Source of the DNA: Clostridia bacterium
GTDB taxonomy: Bacteria; Bacillota; Clostridia; Christensenellales; UBA1242
Assembly (NCBI GenBank): GCA_017507215.1
Contig: JAFWBI010000006.1
Span: forward strand, 75,721 to 139,720
Length of the DNA: 64,000 nt
Direction: 5' to 3'
The position numbers were made by a program, and so were the translations under genes. The notes beneath the pieces are model-generated. The model saw only the letters and a program-made list of their open reading frames with translations, had not been told where the DNA came from and searched no databases. Below, piece after piece: positions 1 through 8,834 of this stretch (the first letter of the stretch is position 1; each line of letters opens with the position of its first letter).

Positions 1-855
1 AGCATTTTCCACTTTTGCCTTTGATGAAATCGTTGATTTTTTCACAGTTTCAGGAACGTCGACAATATCATAATTAAAATTATTTAAAAACCATTCCACT
101 ATTTTCTCATCTTCATCTAAAGAATATGTGCAAGTTGAATAGACAAGTTTTCCGTGTGGTGCAACCAGTTTTTCGGCCACTTCCAAAATTTGCTTTTGTC
201 TGTCTGCACACATTTTCACATTTTCTTCAGACCATTCATTAATAGTTTCAGGAACACGCCTAAACATTCCTTCTCCAGAGCATGGCGCATCGACAAAAAC
301 ATAATCAAAAAAACCTTCAAAAATAAGCAAATTTTCAGGTTTTTCATTTGTGACAATCACATTTTTAAACCCTTGTCTTTCAACATTTGAAAACAAGACT
401 CCTGCCCTTGAAGAAATAATTTCATTTGAAACCACAAGTGAGTCATCACTCACTCTGCAAACAATTTGCCCAGTTTTTCCACCCGGTGACGCACAAAGGT
501 CTAAAACCTTGAGTGGTCTGCTTTCATTTTCTATTCCAGAAGAACAAACAGGAATCATGCTTGATGGCTCTTGAAAATAATATAGCCCAGCAAGATGACT
601 TGATTCGTTTCCAAACTTTTCATCTGAATTTAAAATAAACCCATCACTTGAATATTCAATACTTTCAAGCTTTTCATTAAGCTCAGTTTCAAAAAGCTTC
701 TTGCAATCTGATGCAGAAATCTTTTTGGTGTTAACACGAACACCACGAACCGACCCATCATTCATTGAATTTTCAAACTTTTCATAATCTTTGCCAAGCA
801 TATTTTTCATGCGATTAACAAATGCTTGTGGCAATTTTTCAGTTAAATTTTCCAT
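1..855 (-). CDS. RsmF/RsmB-type rRNA cytosine-C5 methyltransferase, partial
   Basis: The gene runs off the left edge; the first 285 codons are present. It belongs to the NOL1/NOP2/Sun family of SAM-dependent RNA m5C methyltransferases and probably acts on 16S rRNA. Visible in order: an RsmF-like N-terminus (residues 8-45), motif I VLDLCASPGGKTGQ (117-130), motif IV DAPCSGEGMFR (189-199) and motif VI YSTCTYS (239-245). Both family cysteines, Cys192 and Cys242, are therefore intact. Start chosen at 855 because the protein then begins where RsmF homologues do. No ribosome binding site is visible; instead TATGAT lies 6 nt before the ATG, so the transcript may be leaderless. It is divergent from typA. 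Family assignment is firm; the exact target base is inferred. Confidence 0.88.
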   Translation of the reverse strand, partial: MENLTEKLPQAFVNRMKNMLGKDYEKFENSMNDGSVRGVRVNTKKISASDCKKLFETELNEKLESIEYSSDGFILNSDEKFGNESSHLAGLYYFQEPSSMIPVCSSGIENESRPLKVLDLCASPGGKTGQIVCRVSDDSLVVSNEIISSRAGVLFSNVERQGFKNVIVTNEKPENLLIFEGFFDYVFVDAPCSGEGMFRRVPETINEWSEENVKMCADRQKQILEVAEKLVAPHGKLVYSTCTYSLDEDEKIVEWFLNNFNYDIVDVPETVKKSTISSKAKVENA

Positions 856-861
856 ATAAAA

Positions 862-867
862 ATCATA
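862..867 (-). promoter_or_regulatory. -10 box 6 nt upstream of the RsmF-like gene
   Basis: On the minus strand TATGAT is followed by six bases and then the ATG at 855, so transcription would begin at or next to the start codon. The -35 region is weak. Confidence 0.4.
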
Positions 868-979
868 CAACAAATTTTTTTTCAAGTCTATATTTTTTGA
901 TAAGATTTTAAATGCAAAAAATAATGAAAGTGAGCATTATAAAAAATATTAATATTTTTCAAAAAATTTTTTTATAATC

Positions 980-1008
980 TTGCCAAATGAAAATCGTGGT
1001 GCTATACT
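980..1008 (+). promoter_or_regulatory. Sigma-A type promoter of typA
   Basis: TTGCCA (980-985), a 17-bp spacer and TATACT (1003-1008) give a leader of about 60 nt before typA. The leader has a normal ribosome binding site and no recognised riboswitch. Confidence 0.7.
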
Positions 1009-1075
1009 TATATAGTTAGTATATTACATCTGACAGATTTTGTTGGTGTAATTTTTTTTATGTTTAGGAGTTTTT

Positions 1076-2914
1076 ATGGAAGAAAATATGATTAGAAATA
1101 TAGCTATAATTGCACACGTTGACCACGGAAAAACCACACTTGTCAACGCACTTTTAAAAGAAGGTGGCGTATTCCGCGAAAATCAAGCCGTTCAAGACAG
1201 AGTTATGGACTCAAACGCACTCGAGCGTGAACGTGGCATCACAATTTTCAGCAAAAACGCTTCCCTTATTTATAATGATGTGAAAATCAACGTTGTTGAC
1301 ACACCAGGACACGCAGACTTCGGCGGCGAAGTTGAACGTATCTTAAAAATGGTTGATGGTGTTCTTTTAGTTGTTGACGCATATGAAGGCACAATGTCAC
1401 AAACAAGATTCGTTTTAGAAAAGGCACTCGCTTTAAACCACAAAGTTATTGTTGTTGTAAACAAAATTGACAGAAAAGACGCAAGAGTTAAAGAAGTTAT
1501 TGATGAAGTTTTAGACCTTCTTTTAGACCTTGACGCAAATGAAGAACAGCTCGACTCTCCATTCGTGTTCTGTTCAGCTCGTCAAGGCATCTGCTCTCTT
1601 GATATGGACACCGTTGGAACTGATATGAAACCACTTTTAGACACAATCTTAAAGCATATCCCTGCTCCAAAGAGTGAACAAAACAAACCATTTAAAATGC
1701 TCGTTTCATCTTGTGAAGCAAATGACTATCTTGGAAAACTTGCAATCGGAAAAGTTGAACAAGGCTCTTGCAAGGTTAATGAAACAATCGACATTGTAAA
1801 CTTCCACGACGAATCAAAACACAAGACATTCAAAATTTCAAACATCTTTGAATTTCAAGGTCTTAAAAAAGTTGCCGTTCCTGAAGCTAAACCTGGCGAC
1901 ATCGTTTGCTTATCAGGAAGTGACGAAGTGACCATTGGCGACACTGTGACAAATAAAGAAGATTTATCTCCAATCCCATTTGTTAAAATCAGTGAACCAT
2001 CAATCGAAATGGAATTTTCTGTGAACGATTCCCCATTTGCTGGAACCGAAGGAAAACTTTTCACATCACGTCACGTTCGCGACAGACTTTTAAAAGAAGC
2101 TGTTAAAGACTTATCACTCAAAGTTTATGAAACTGAAAGTGCTGACAGATTCAGAGTTCTTGGCCGTGGCGAAATGCACATTTCAATCTTAGTTGAAAAT
2201 ATGCGCCGTGAAGGATACGAATTCCAAGTTTCAATGCCAAAGGTTATCTACAAAGAAGAAAATGGCGTTAAGCTCGAACCAATCGACAACTTAACAATCG
2301 ACGTTCCTGAAAACTGTGTTAGCACAATCATGGGTTCAATGGGAACTCGAAAAGGTGAACTTCAAAACATGTCTCCAAAAGGCAGTCGAATTCGCCTTGA
2401 ATTCAAAATTCCATCTCGTGGACTTTTTGGATATAAAAGCCAATTCTTAACCGAAACCAACGGCGAAGGCATCATGAGTTCAATCTTCTCAGGATATGAA
2501 CCATATAAAGGTGCTATTTCAACCAGAAACTTCGGTGCGCTCATTGCATACGAAACTGGTGAATCTATTGTTTATGGTCTTTTCAACACACAAGAACGTG
2601 GACGTCTTTTAATTGGACCTGGCGTAAAGGTTTATGGTGGCATGGTTGTCGGAATCAACCCAAAAGCAGAAGACATTGTTGTTAACGTTTGCAAGAAGAA
2701 ACAACTTACAAACATTCGCTCAAGCTCATCTGACGAAGCATTAAGACTCACACCAATCAAACCACTCACCCTTGAAGAAAGCCTTGAATTCTTAGACGAA
2801 GACGAACTTTTGGAAGTTACACCTGAAAATCTTAGAATTAGAAAGAAAACTCTCGACCACACAATCAGGGGTCGTGAAACATTCAGAAAGAAACAAGAAT
2901 TGAATAATAAATAA
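1076..2914 (+). CDS. typA: Ribosome-associated GTPase TypA/BipA
   Basis: Translation-factor GTPase of the TypA/BipA family, which binds ribosomes and supports subunit assembly and stress or cold adaptation. The 612 residues match the usual length. G motifs are complete: AHVDHGKTT (13-21), RGITI, DTPGHADFGG and NKID. The GRGEMHISIL and SRGLFGYKSQFLT segments mark the elongation-factor-like and BipA-specific C-terminal domains. A TAGGAG ribosome site at 1064-1069 supports ATG 1076; the internal ATG 1088 is less well placed. It has its own promoter and is followed 23 nt later by the UPF0371 gene, probably co-transcribed. Nothing unusual is seen. Confidence 0.97.
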   Translation: MEENMIRNIAIIAHVDHGKTTLVNALLKEGGVFRENQAVQDRVMDSNALERERGITIFSKNASLIYNDVKINVVDTPGHADFGGEVERILKMVDGVLLVVDAYEGTMSQTRFVLEKALALNHKVIVVVNKIDRKDARVKEVIDEVLDLLLDLDANEEQLDSPFVFCSARQGICSLDMDTVGTDMKPLLDTILKHIPAPKSEQNKPFKMLVSSCEANDYLGKLAIGKVEQGSCKVNETIDIVNFHDESKHKTFKISNIFEFQGLKKVAVPEAKPGDIVCLSGSDEVTIGDTVTNKEDLSPIPFVKISEPSIEMEFSVNDSPFAGTEGKLFTSRHVRDRLLKEAVKDLSLKVYETESADRFRVLGRGEMHISILVENMRREGYEFQVSMPKVIYKEENGVKLEPIDNLTIDVPENCVSTIMGSMGTRKGELQNMSPKGSRIRLEFKIPSRGLFGYKSQFLTETNGEGIMSSIFSGYEPYKGAISTRNFGALIAYETGESIVYGLFNTQERGRLLIGPGVKVYGGMVVGINPKAEDIVVNVCKKKQLTNIRSSSSDEALRLTPIKPLTLEESLEFLDEDELLEVTPENLRIRKKTLDHTIRGRETFRKKQELNNK

Positions 2915-2937
2915 TTTATTTGGTTATGGAGAAAACA

Positions 2938-3981
2938 ATGGAACAATTTGCATTTGACAATCAAAAGTATATAGATTTACAAAAGAAAGAAATCTATGAA
3001 CGAATAAACAAATATGGAAAACTTTATATTGAAGTTGGTGGGAAACTCTTCGATGACAATCACGCGTCAAGGTGTCTCCCCGGTTTCGACCCCAATGTTA
3101 AAATGCAAATATTCAAAGAGCTTAAAGACGATTTAGAAATTGTCTTTTGCATCAACGCAAGAGACATCATCTCTAGAAGAGTCAGAAGCGACAACAACTT
3201 AACCTACGATAAAGAGCTTTTAAGACTCATCAGCTGCGTACAACAGGAAGGATTATCTGTATGCGGCGTTATGATTAACTTCCACACTCAAAATCCACTC
3301 ATTGAAGATTTTGAAAACGAATGCAAAAAAATTAATATTCCAGTTTACAAAACATACCATATTGAAGAATACCCAAACCACATTGAAAAAATCTTAAGCG
3401 ATGACGGATTTGGAAAAAACGAACATATCAAAACATCTAAAAACATTGTTTTAATCTCAGCCCCTGGCGCAAACAGTGGCAAACTTGTGGCTTGTTTAAG
3501 CCAGCTCTATAACGACAAAAAACGCAATATTGCTTCAGCATATGCAAAATATGAAACCTTCCCTGTTTGGAATCTTTCACTCGACGACCTTGTGAATATT
3601 GCATATGAAATGGCAACAGCCGACATTGTTGATGTCAACATGGTTGACCCATATTATGAAAAAGCTTATGGCAAAATTGCAACAAACTATAACCGTGATG
3701 TTGAAGCATTCCCTATTCTTTCAAACATTTTAAACAACATCACAGGACACGAAATTTACCACTCACCAACCGACATGGGCATCAACAATGTTGGGTTTGG
3801 AATCACCGATAACGCAGCCGTTCAAAAAGCAAGTTTTGAAGAAATCAAACGCAGACACAACAAAAACTTAAACAAGTTTGCAAATGGTGAAATCAACGAA
3901 AGAACAATGAATCGAAGCACTGAACTTTATGAACGTGCAAAGGCTATTTATAATTCACTCTTTCCAAATGAATCGATTTAA
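2938..3981 (+). CDS. UPF0371 (DUF1846) family protein, C-terminally short
   Basis: Strongly recognisable as UPF0371/DUF1846, a conserved Firmicute family of unknown biochemical role. Diagnostic stretches include the N-terminal FGGKLFDD-like element (here VGGKLFDDNHASRCLPGFDP), APGANSGKLVACLSQLY, KYETFPVWNL and SPTDMG. ATG 2938 is chosen over upstream TTG/ATG options because GGAG at 2928-2931 is six bases away. The product is 347 residues, whereas family members are usually near 490: the whole C-terminal region is absent. The stop is directly followed by an intrinsic terminator, with no leftover coding sequence in another frame, so this looks like a stable short form rather than a recent frameshift. 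The usual GPGSGK segment reads GANSGK. Confidence 0.88.
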   Translation: MEQFAFDNQKYIDLQKKEIYERINKYGKLYIEVGGKLFDDNHASRCLPGFDPNVKMQIFKELKDDLEIVFCINARDIISRRVRSDNNLTYDKELLRLISCVQQEGLSVCGVMINFHTQNPLIEDFENECKKINIPVYKTYHIEEYPNHIEKILSDDGFGKNEHIKTSKNIVLISAPGANSGKLVACLSQLYNDKKRNIASAYAKYETFPVWNLSLDDLVNIAYEMATADIVDVNMVDPYYEKAYGKIATNYNRDVEAFPILSNILNNITGHEIYHSPTDMGINNVGFGITDNAAVQKASFEEIKRRHNKNLNKFANGEINERTMNRSTELYERAKAIYNSLFPNESI

Positions 3982-3992
3982 TTAAAAATAAA

Positions 3993-4017
3993 AAAACACC
4001 GATTTCTCGGTGTTTTT
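3993..4017. terminator. Bidirectional intrinsic terminator
   Basis: A 10-bp stem (AAAACACCGA / TCGGTGTTTT) with a TTTC loop lies between the convergent UPF0371 gene and the InlB-type repeat protein; both flanks give T-runs. Confidence 0.9.
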
Positions 4018-4039
4018 CTTATGAAAAAAAGATGATTTA

Positions 4040-5305
4040 TTAATCATCTTTTTTGTCAATTTTAACTTTATTAACCATCATATTTCCAAAAATTTCATTT
4101 TCGTCAACAACGTTAACTTCTTTGTTTTTTGGAACAGACTTGATAACTTTTGTTTTCTTTGCTGCATCACCAGTGGTTTTTTTGATGGTCATGAGTTGAA
4201 TTTTTTGATGAACTTCATCATCGCCATTGTCAAACACATCACCCCTGTTGATTTCTTGGAATTTTTCAGCATCGGTTTTGTTGTTAAGTTCAACAACAAC
4301 ACTTGAACCTGAACGACGTCCAGCAAGAATGCCTTTTATTTTTGGATTAATGCTTGTGATAGCATCGCCACGAGCTTCTTGTTTTTCACCAAAACTTACA
4401 GCTGTTTGTGGTCTTTCTTTCACAGGTGTTTCTGAAACAACCTTGAACGACTCACCTTCTGTTTGAATAATTGATGAATTTTTTGTTGATGTCACAGGAA
4501 CGCTGTTGAATGAAGCAATAAATGTCATGTCTTTTGTGAGCGACATTCCATCTTCATAACCCTTCCAACCAGCAAACTCATAAACGATTTGCTTTGTGTT
4601 TTCTTTCTTTGGTGCAGCCGGAGCCACAATTGGAGTTCCATAAACTGCTGTTCCTTGGTTCAAAACTGTTTTTTCATCTTCATCTAAGAATGTGTATGTA
4701 TATTTCTTTGGAATTGCCTTATAAACAGCATAAACGTTTTCATGTTTATAGAAAGCATCAATATCTTTATCCCAACCAATAAACTCATAAGAGAATTCTT
4801 TTGTGTCTGGTTTTGAAAGCTTAACATCATCAAGGTTAATCCCTGCACCATATTCAACTTCTGCTGATTTGATGAGAGTTTGTTTGTCGTCATCAAAAAC
4901 ATTAATGCAGCATCTTGTTACCTTTTGAAGATAAATCGCGCGAACAACAGTGTTTCCATTTGAATCAACGCCGTTTTTATCCCAGCCAACGAATTCATAG
5001 GTATATTTATCAGTAGGTGCTTTGGTTGGAACTGGCAAAAACTCTGTACCCGAATAGTTTAATGATTTGTCTGAATAAACGGTTTTAACTGCTGTGTTTG
5101 CAGTGAAAAAGTCATGGATTTTTCCAAAGAATGACATAAACCCATCAGCAATAGCCTTTCTCAAATCTTTTAATGTTTTCTTTTTAACATCAACCCAGAA
5201 AAGCAAGAACATACTCACCATAAACACAAAAACTGTAATTGTTGTGAAAACCACAGCGATTGTTGTTCCAGTAGAAGCTGCTAAAAAACTATTAAATTTA
5301 ACCAT
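4040..5305 (-). CDS. Membrane-anchored protein with three InlB B-type repeats
   Basis: A 421-residue protein with one N-terminal membrane segment (about residues 14-38, TTIAVVFTTITVFVFMVSMF) and three copies of a roughly 65-residue unit ending in YEFVGWDK, YEFIGWDK and YEFAGWKG. This pattern matches the InlB B-repeat / Listeria-Bacteroides repeat fold found in surface proteins of Gram-positives. The C-terminal part (about 290 on) is basic and Lys-rich with no known domain. ATG 5305 is chosen because AGGTGG precedes it by six bases; an in-frame ATG at 5353 lacks a site. It lies 82 bp downstream of the ABC permease on the same strand. The repeats should face outside, but orientation is inferred. 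No LPXTG motif is seen. Confidence 0.72.
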   Translation of the reverse strand: MVKFNSFLAASTGTTIAVVFTTITVFVFMVSMFLLFWVDVKKKTLKDLRKAIADGFMSFFGKIHDFFTANTAVKTVYSDKSLNYSGTEFLPVPTKAPTDKYTYEFVGWDKNGVDSNGNTVVRAIYLQKVTRCCINVFDDDKQTLIKSAEVEYGAGINLDDVKLSKPDTKEFSYEFIGWDKDIDAFYKHENVYAVYKAIPKKYTYTFLDEDEKTVLNQGTAVYGTPIVAPAAPKKENTKQIVYEFAGWKGYEDGMSLTKDMTFIASFNSVPVTSTKNSSIIQTEGESFKVVSETPVKERPQTAVSFGEKQEARGDAITSINPKIKGILAGRRSGSSVVVELNNKTDAEKFQEINRGDVFDNGDDEVHQKIQLMTIKKTTGDAAKKTKVIKSVPKNKEVNVVDENEIFGNMMVNKVKIDKKDD

Positions 5306-5386
5306 AGCCACCCACCTTGATTTTATATATTTATATTTTGCAATTTTTTTCAAAAATTGTCAAACAAAAACACCCTATCAAAACTC

Positions 5387-7741
5387 TTAATCAATTCTTT
5401 TTAAAGATTCAGCCATATTAATCTTTCTAATTCGAAGATAGCACACAACCAAAACTGCAAAAATTGTGATTAAAACAATCAAAATAGACGCAAAAAAACT
5501 CAAGAAACTGATTGTTGACACATAATTGATAATTTGAATTTTATTCACTGCCAAAATCCAAAGCATTAATGGATATCCAGCAAAAAGCCCCAAAATAATG
5601 CCGATTGCAGCCATGAATGAAACTTCTAAAATCACTGAAATTGAAACCTGCCAAGAATCAAGCCCCATAACTTTAAGTGTTGCAAGTTCAATATTTCTCT
5701 CTTTCACAATCAAGAACACCAAGTTCAAAAGCACAACAACAGCAAGAAGAACTGCAAATATTTTTATTGTTGTTGTCATTGCAGATGTAGACATGATTCT
5801 TTCTTCAATGTTTGCCCTTTCTTCTTTCATTGTTTTTGCTGTGTTTGTTCCGTTGATGTTGTTCACAAACTCTGCCACGTCACTTGCGTCAGAATCGCAT
5901 TTTATAAACACTCCACGAGAAACAAATTCGTCTGCAAAATCATAATCGTCACAAACATAAAGCCCATTCAAAATCGTGGTTTCAACCAGTTTTGTAATCT
6001 TTAACTTCTGTTCTTTTTCTGCCACTCGAATATTTATTTCATCACCAATTCCAACACCCAAACTCTTCGCTGTTGATTTTGAAATGCAAACATCTCCAGT
6101 CTGAAGTTTTATTTTTGAAATCTTAGAATCTTTTTGAATTGAGTAGAGATAAATATCTTGTCTTTTTTCACCAAATTCAAGTTCAACAAACACTTTTGAA
6201 TAATCTTCAACATATGAAATTCTTTCATCTTCTGCAAGTTTTTCTTTGAAGTTTTCTGTGTTATAGGTTGTTGAAACGTCATATTTAAACAACCTGCCAT
6301 AGTCATTCGAAACGCTTTTTGAAAGTGTGTCTCCAATTCCAAAACCAGCCACCAAAAGTGCCACACAACCAGTGATTCCAATGGTTGCCATAACGGTTCT
6401 GAGTGGCTTAATTTGAATATTTCGGATTGCCATTTTGAGTGATATTGGCAATTTTTTGAAATATTTATTTTTATTTTTCTTTTTAAGCTTTCTTGATGAA
6501 CCAAGTTGGTCATATTTCAAACACTCAATCGGATTTTTATTTAAAATGCTGTAGCATCTTGAAAGCGAAACAACATATCCCAAAACAACCATAGTGACAA
6601 CCATCAAAACCAGCCACCAAACAGGAATTTGAAGTTTGACATATTCTTCAGGAATGCTATAAATTGCACCATATCTCGAAAACATAATTTCAGGAATCAA
6701 AAGCACTCCCAAAATCGTTCCCACCACTGAACCAAAAAAGCAAAGTGAAGAGCCATATTTTGAATAGTGTTTCAAAATCTTTTTATTTGGAACACCAGCA
6801 CACTTCAAAATGCCAATTCTCTTTCTTTCTTGAATGATGAGTTGGTCAATAGTTGTGAGAATTATCAAAACAGCAACAATCAAGAATATGATTGGAAAAA
6901 CATAAATCATCTTTCTTGACTGACGAACTTCTTGTGTCAAAAGTTTAACCGACTCAATTGATTCCCTTCCAAATAAATATAAAAGTTCACTTTCGGTTGA
7001 CTCATTCAAATAATAATCTTTCAAAAGTTCTTTTGTTTTTTGAACATCATCTGTTTTAATCAAAAGTTGGTTGTATGGAATTTCAAAGTTTTCATAGTCA
7101 ACACCATCAACCTTCATAAGTTTTTCTTTTATGTGACTCAAAAACATTTCTTCTTCAATAACAAGCGACCAGGTTGCATAGCTATCAGCACACTCGTCAA
7201 GACTCATTGTTCCAGTCAGCCTTTCTTCAAAATCTAATGTCAATGGCTCACCATTCACATCAAATGTGCATGAAAACAAAATGCTTTCAAGCCCAGCTCT
7301 GATATCGTTGTTTTTTGCAACATTTTTATCAAGCAAACAGCCATAACCAGCACTCGCCTTGCCTGATTCGATATAAGGATTGCAAATTCCACTATAAGGT
7401 TCTGAAATCTCAGCCTTGCAGACATAAACTTTAACAGCGTTTGTTATTTTGAGTGACTTTATTTCAGCAACTGCTTCAAAATAAAATCTTTTGTTAAATT
7501 CAATATCATTATCAATCAAAAATTTCTCATCTTCTTCAGTCACCTTGTCGGTATGCACCCAAAGGTCAGCAAGATTTGTCTTTTCAAAATAATTATCTAT
7601 TGAAGAATTTAAGGTGTGAGAGTTAGTCATAAATCCAGAAAAAAGCATGGTTGCTAAAAGCACGATAAAAATAACAGATAAAAACTGTTTAATATTACCT
7701 TTTATATTCCTGCTTCTTAATTTCTTTAAAACTTTATTCAC
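5387..7741 (-). CDS. ABC transporter permease, FtsX/MacB type
   Basis: A 784-residue integral membrane subunit of the FtsX/MacB-like (lipoprotein/antimicrobial-peptide export) permease class. One membrane segment near residues 20-38 is followed by a large extracytoplasmic region, then a first FtsX-like cluster beginning at MIYVFPIIFLIVAVLIIL; a second extracytoplasmic region and cluster follow, ending near the C-terminus. This two-unit layout is usual for Firmicute permeases of this size. The start is GTG at 7741, which shares one base with the TAG stop of the ATPase gene (TAGTG), so translation is probably coupled. Substrate cannot be read from sequence; peptide export or resistance, or lipoprotein release, are candidates. 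Confidence 0.9.
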   Translation of the reverse strand: MNKVLKKLRSRNIKGNIKQFLSVIFIVLLATMLFSGFMTNSHTLNSSIDNYFEKTNLADLWVHTDKVTEEDEKFLIDNDIEFNKRFYFEAVAEIKSLKITNAVKVYVCKAEISEPYSGICNPYIESGKASAGYGCLLDKNVAKNNDIRAGLESILFSCTFDVNGEPLTLDFEERLTGTMSLDECADSYATWSLVIEEEMFLSHIKEKLMKVDGVDYENFEIPYNQLLIKTDDVQKTKELLKDYYLNESTESELLYLFGRESIESVKLLTQEVRQSRKMIYVFPIIFLIVAVLIILTTIDQLIIQERKRIGILKCAGVPNKKILKHYSKYGSSLCFFGSVVGTILGVLLIPEIMFSRYGAIYSIPEEYVKLQIPVWWLVLMVVTMVVLGYVVSLSRCYSILNKNPIECLKYDQLGSSRKLKKKNKNKYFKKLPISLKMAIRNIQIKPLRTVMATIGITGCVALLVAGFGIGDTLSKSVSNDYGRLFKYDVSTTYNTENFKEKLAEDERISYVEDYSKVFVELEFGEKRQDIYLYSIQKDSKISKIKLQTGDVCISKSTAKSLGVGIGDEINIRVAEKEQKLKITKLVETTILNGLYVCDDYDFADEFVSRGVFIKCDSDASDVAEFVNNINGTNTAKTMKEERANIEERIMSTSAMTTTIKIFAVLLAVVVLLNLVFLIVKERNIELATLKVMGLDSWQVSISVILEVSFMAAIGIILGLFAGYPLMLWILAVNKIQIINYVSTISFLSFFASILIVLITIFAVLVVCYLRIRKINMAESLKRID

Positions 7742-8469
7742 TATAATTCAATATCCTTAATATCTTTTGGAAATTTTTGTGTTACGTCACTAACAATTTT
7801 TCCATCAGAAATTTTCAAAACTCTGTCTGCAACTTCTGCAATAGCGCTGTTGTGAGTTACCACAACAATAATTTTATCTTTATCTTTGTTCATATCCATC
7901 AAAAGTTTGATAATCTTCTTTCCGGTTTTGCTGTCAAGCGCACCAGTTGGTTCGTCACAAAGAAGAATCTTTGGATTTTTAACAAGCGCACGAGCAATCG
8001 CAACTCTCTGTTGTTCACCACCAGAAAGCTCTGACGGAAAGTTGTCAGCTTTATCTTCAAGCCCAACAGCTTTAAGCGCATCAATGGCAAGCATTTCACC
8101 CGGAAGCTCAGCAAGTTCAACATTTTCAAGAGCCGTAAGGTTTGGCATGAGATTATAAAATTGAAAAATAAATCCAACAACTTCTCTTCTATATTGTGCA
8201 TAAACCTTGTCAGGAAGCTGAGTGATGTCAACCCCTGCAAAATTAATCTCGCCAGCCGAAACAGTATCCATTCCACCAATAACATTTAAAAGCGTAGATT
8301 TTCCACTTCCAGACGCACCAAGAATAACAACAAATTGACCAGTGAAAAGTTGAAGCGAAAGATTATCAAGAGCCTTCACTTCCATATCTTCACCATAAAA
8401 CTTTGAAACGTGGTTCACAGCAACTGAACCAACATAACGTTCATCAAAAATTAATTCATGTTTTTTCAT
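7741..8469 (-). CDS. ABC transporter ATP-binding protein, LolD/MacB type
   Basis: A 242-residue ATPase subunit energising the FtsX-type permease encoded directly downstream. Walker [11 protein letters not shown]-loop [11 protein letters not shown], signature [15 protein letters not shown], Walker [13 protein letters not shown] and the switch histidine in VVTHNS are all present. The family-typical [15 protein letters not shown] segment places it with MacB/LolD-like ATPases. ATG 8469 is used because TTGGAG lies six bases upstream; an earlier TTG at 8481 overlaps that site. The stop overlaps the permease GTG by one base. Both genes form an operon transcribed leftward, possibly including the repeat protein at 4040-5305. 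Confidence 0.95.
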   Translation of the reverse strand: MKKHELIFDERYVGSVAVNHVSKFYGEDMEVKALDNLSLQLFTGQFVVILGASGSGKSTLLNVIGGMDTVSAGEINFAGVDITQLPDKVYAQYRREVVGFIFQFYNLMPNLTALENVELAELPGEMLAIDALKAVGLEDKADNFPSELSGGEQQRVAIARALVKNPKILLCDEPTGALDSKTGKKIIKLLMDMNKDKDKIIVVVTHNSAIAEVADRVLKISDGKIVSDVTQKFPKDIKDIEL

Positions 8470-8557
8470 ATCAAACTCCAATTTAATTATATATAATTAA
8501 AATTTGAATGTAAATAAATTCTAAGTCACAAACCAACAAAAAACACAGCAAAATTAA

Positions 8558-8583
8558 AAAATCGCTTGAAACTAAGCGATTTT
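8558..8583 (-). terminator. Intrinsic terminator after the 49-residue protein gene
   Basis: Stem ATCGCTT / AAGCGAT with a six-base loop, extended by A/T pairs; followed by T-rich sequence when read leftward. Confidence 0.8.
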
Positions 8584-8594
8584 CTAAACAATTA

Positions 8595-8744
8595 TCACAA
8601 GTCATCGGCGTCTTGAACAGGTCTGCCATGGTCTTCAGGTGTGCCAACATAACTTCCATTTGGGTCATTTTCATCACCCTGCCAAATATCTTCAAGTGTT
8701 TTTTCAAATGATTTTTTGTTAGTTTTTTTGATATTTTTTGTCAT
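8595..8744 (-). CDS. Small acidic protein with PVQDADDL C-terminus
   Basis: A 49-residue reading frame with a good AGGAG ribosome site and its own terminator, so it is likely real despite its length. The N-terminus is Lys-rich; the C-terminal half is acidic and contains DPNGSYVG, PEDHGRP and a terminal QDADDL. I have a general impression of short Firmicute proteins with a DPxGSYTG...PxQDADDL ending, but I cannot name a family or function with confidence. It sits between the ABC operon and a divergent alcohol dehydrogenase gene. Conservation of the tail in relatives would confirm it. Confidence 0.65.
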   Translation of the reverse strand: MTKNIKKTNKKSFEKTLEDIWQGDENDPNGSYVGTPEDHGRPVQDADDL

Positions 8745-8789
8745 ATTTTTCTCCTTATAATTATTTTGTACAATTTGACCTAAAATATT

Positions 8790-8818
8790 TGACTATAAAC
8801 TGCTTATTTCTTAAAATA
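8790..8818 (+). promoter_or_regulatory. Promoter of the alcohol dehydrogenase gene
   Basis: TTGACT (8790-8795), 17-bp spacer, TAAAAT (8813-8818); the ATG follows 16 nt later behind an AGGTG site, leaving a very short leader. Confidence 0.6.
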
Positions 8819-8834
8819 TAAATGTAGGTGAAAT

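Noticed and set aside
2938..4040. Frameshift separating UPF0371 from a missing C-terminal part
   Set aside because: The stop is directly followed by an intrinsic terminator and a convergent gene; no reading frame downstream resembles the missing part.
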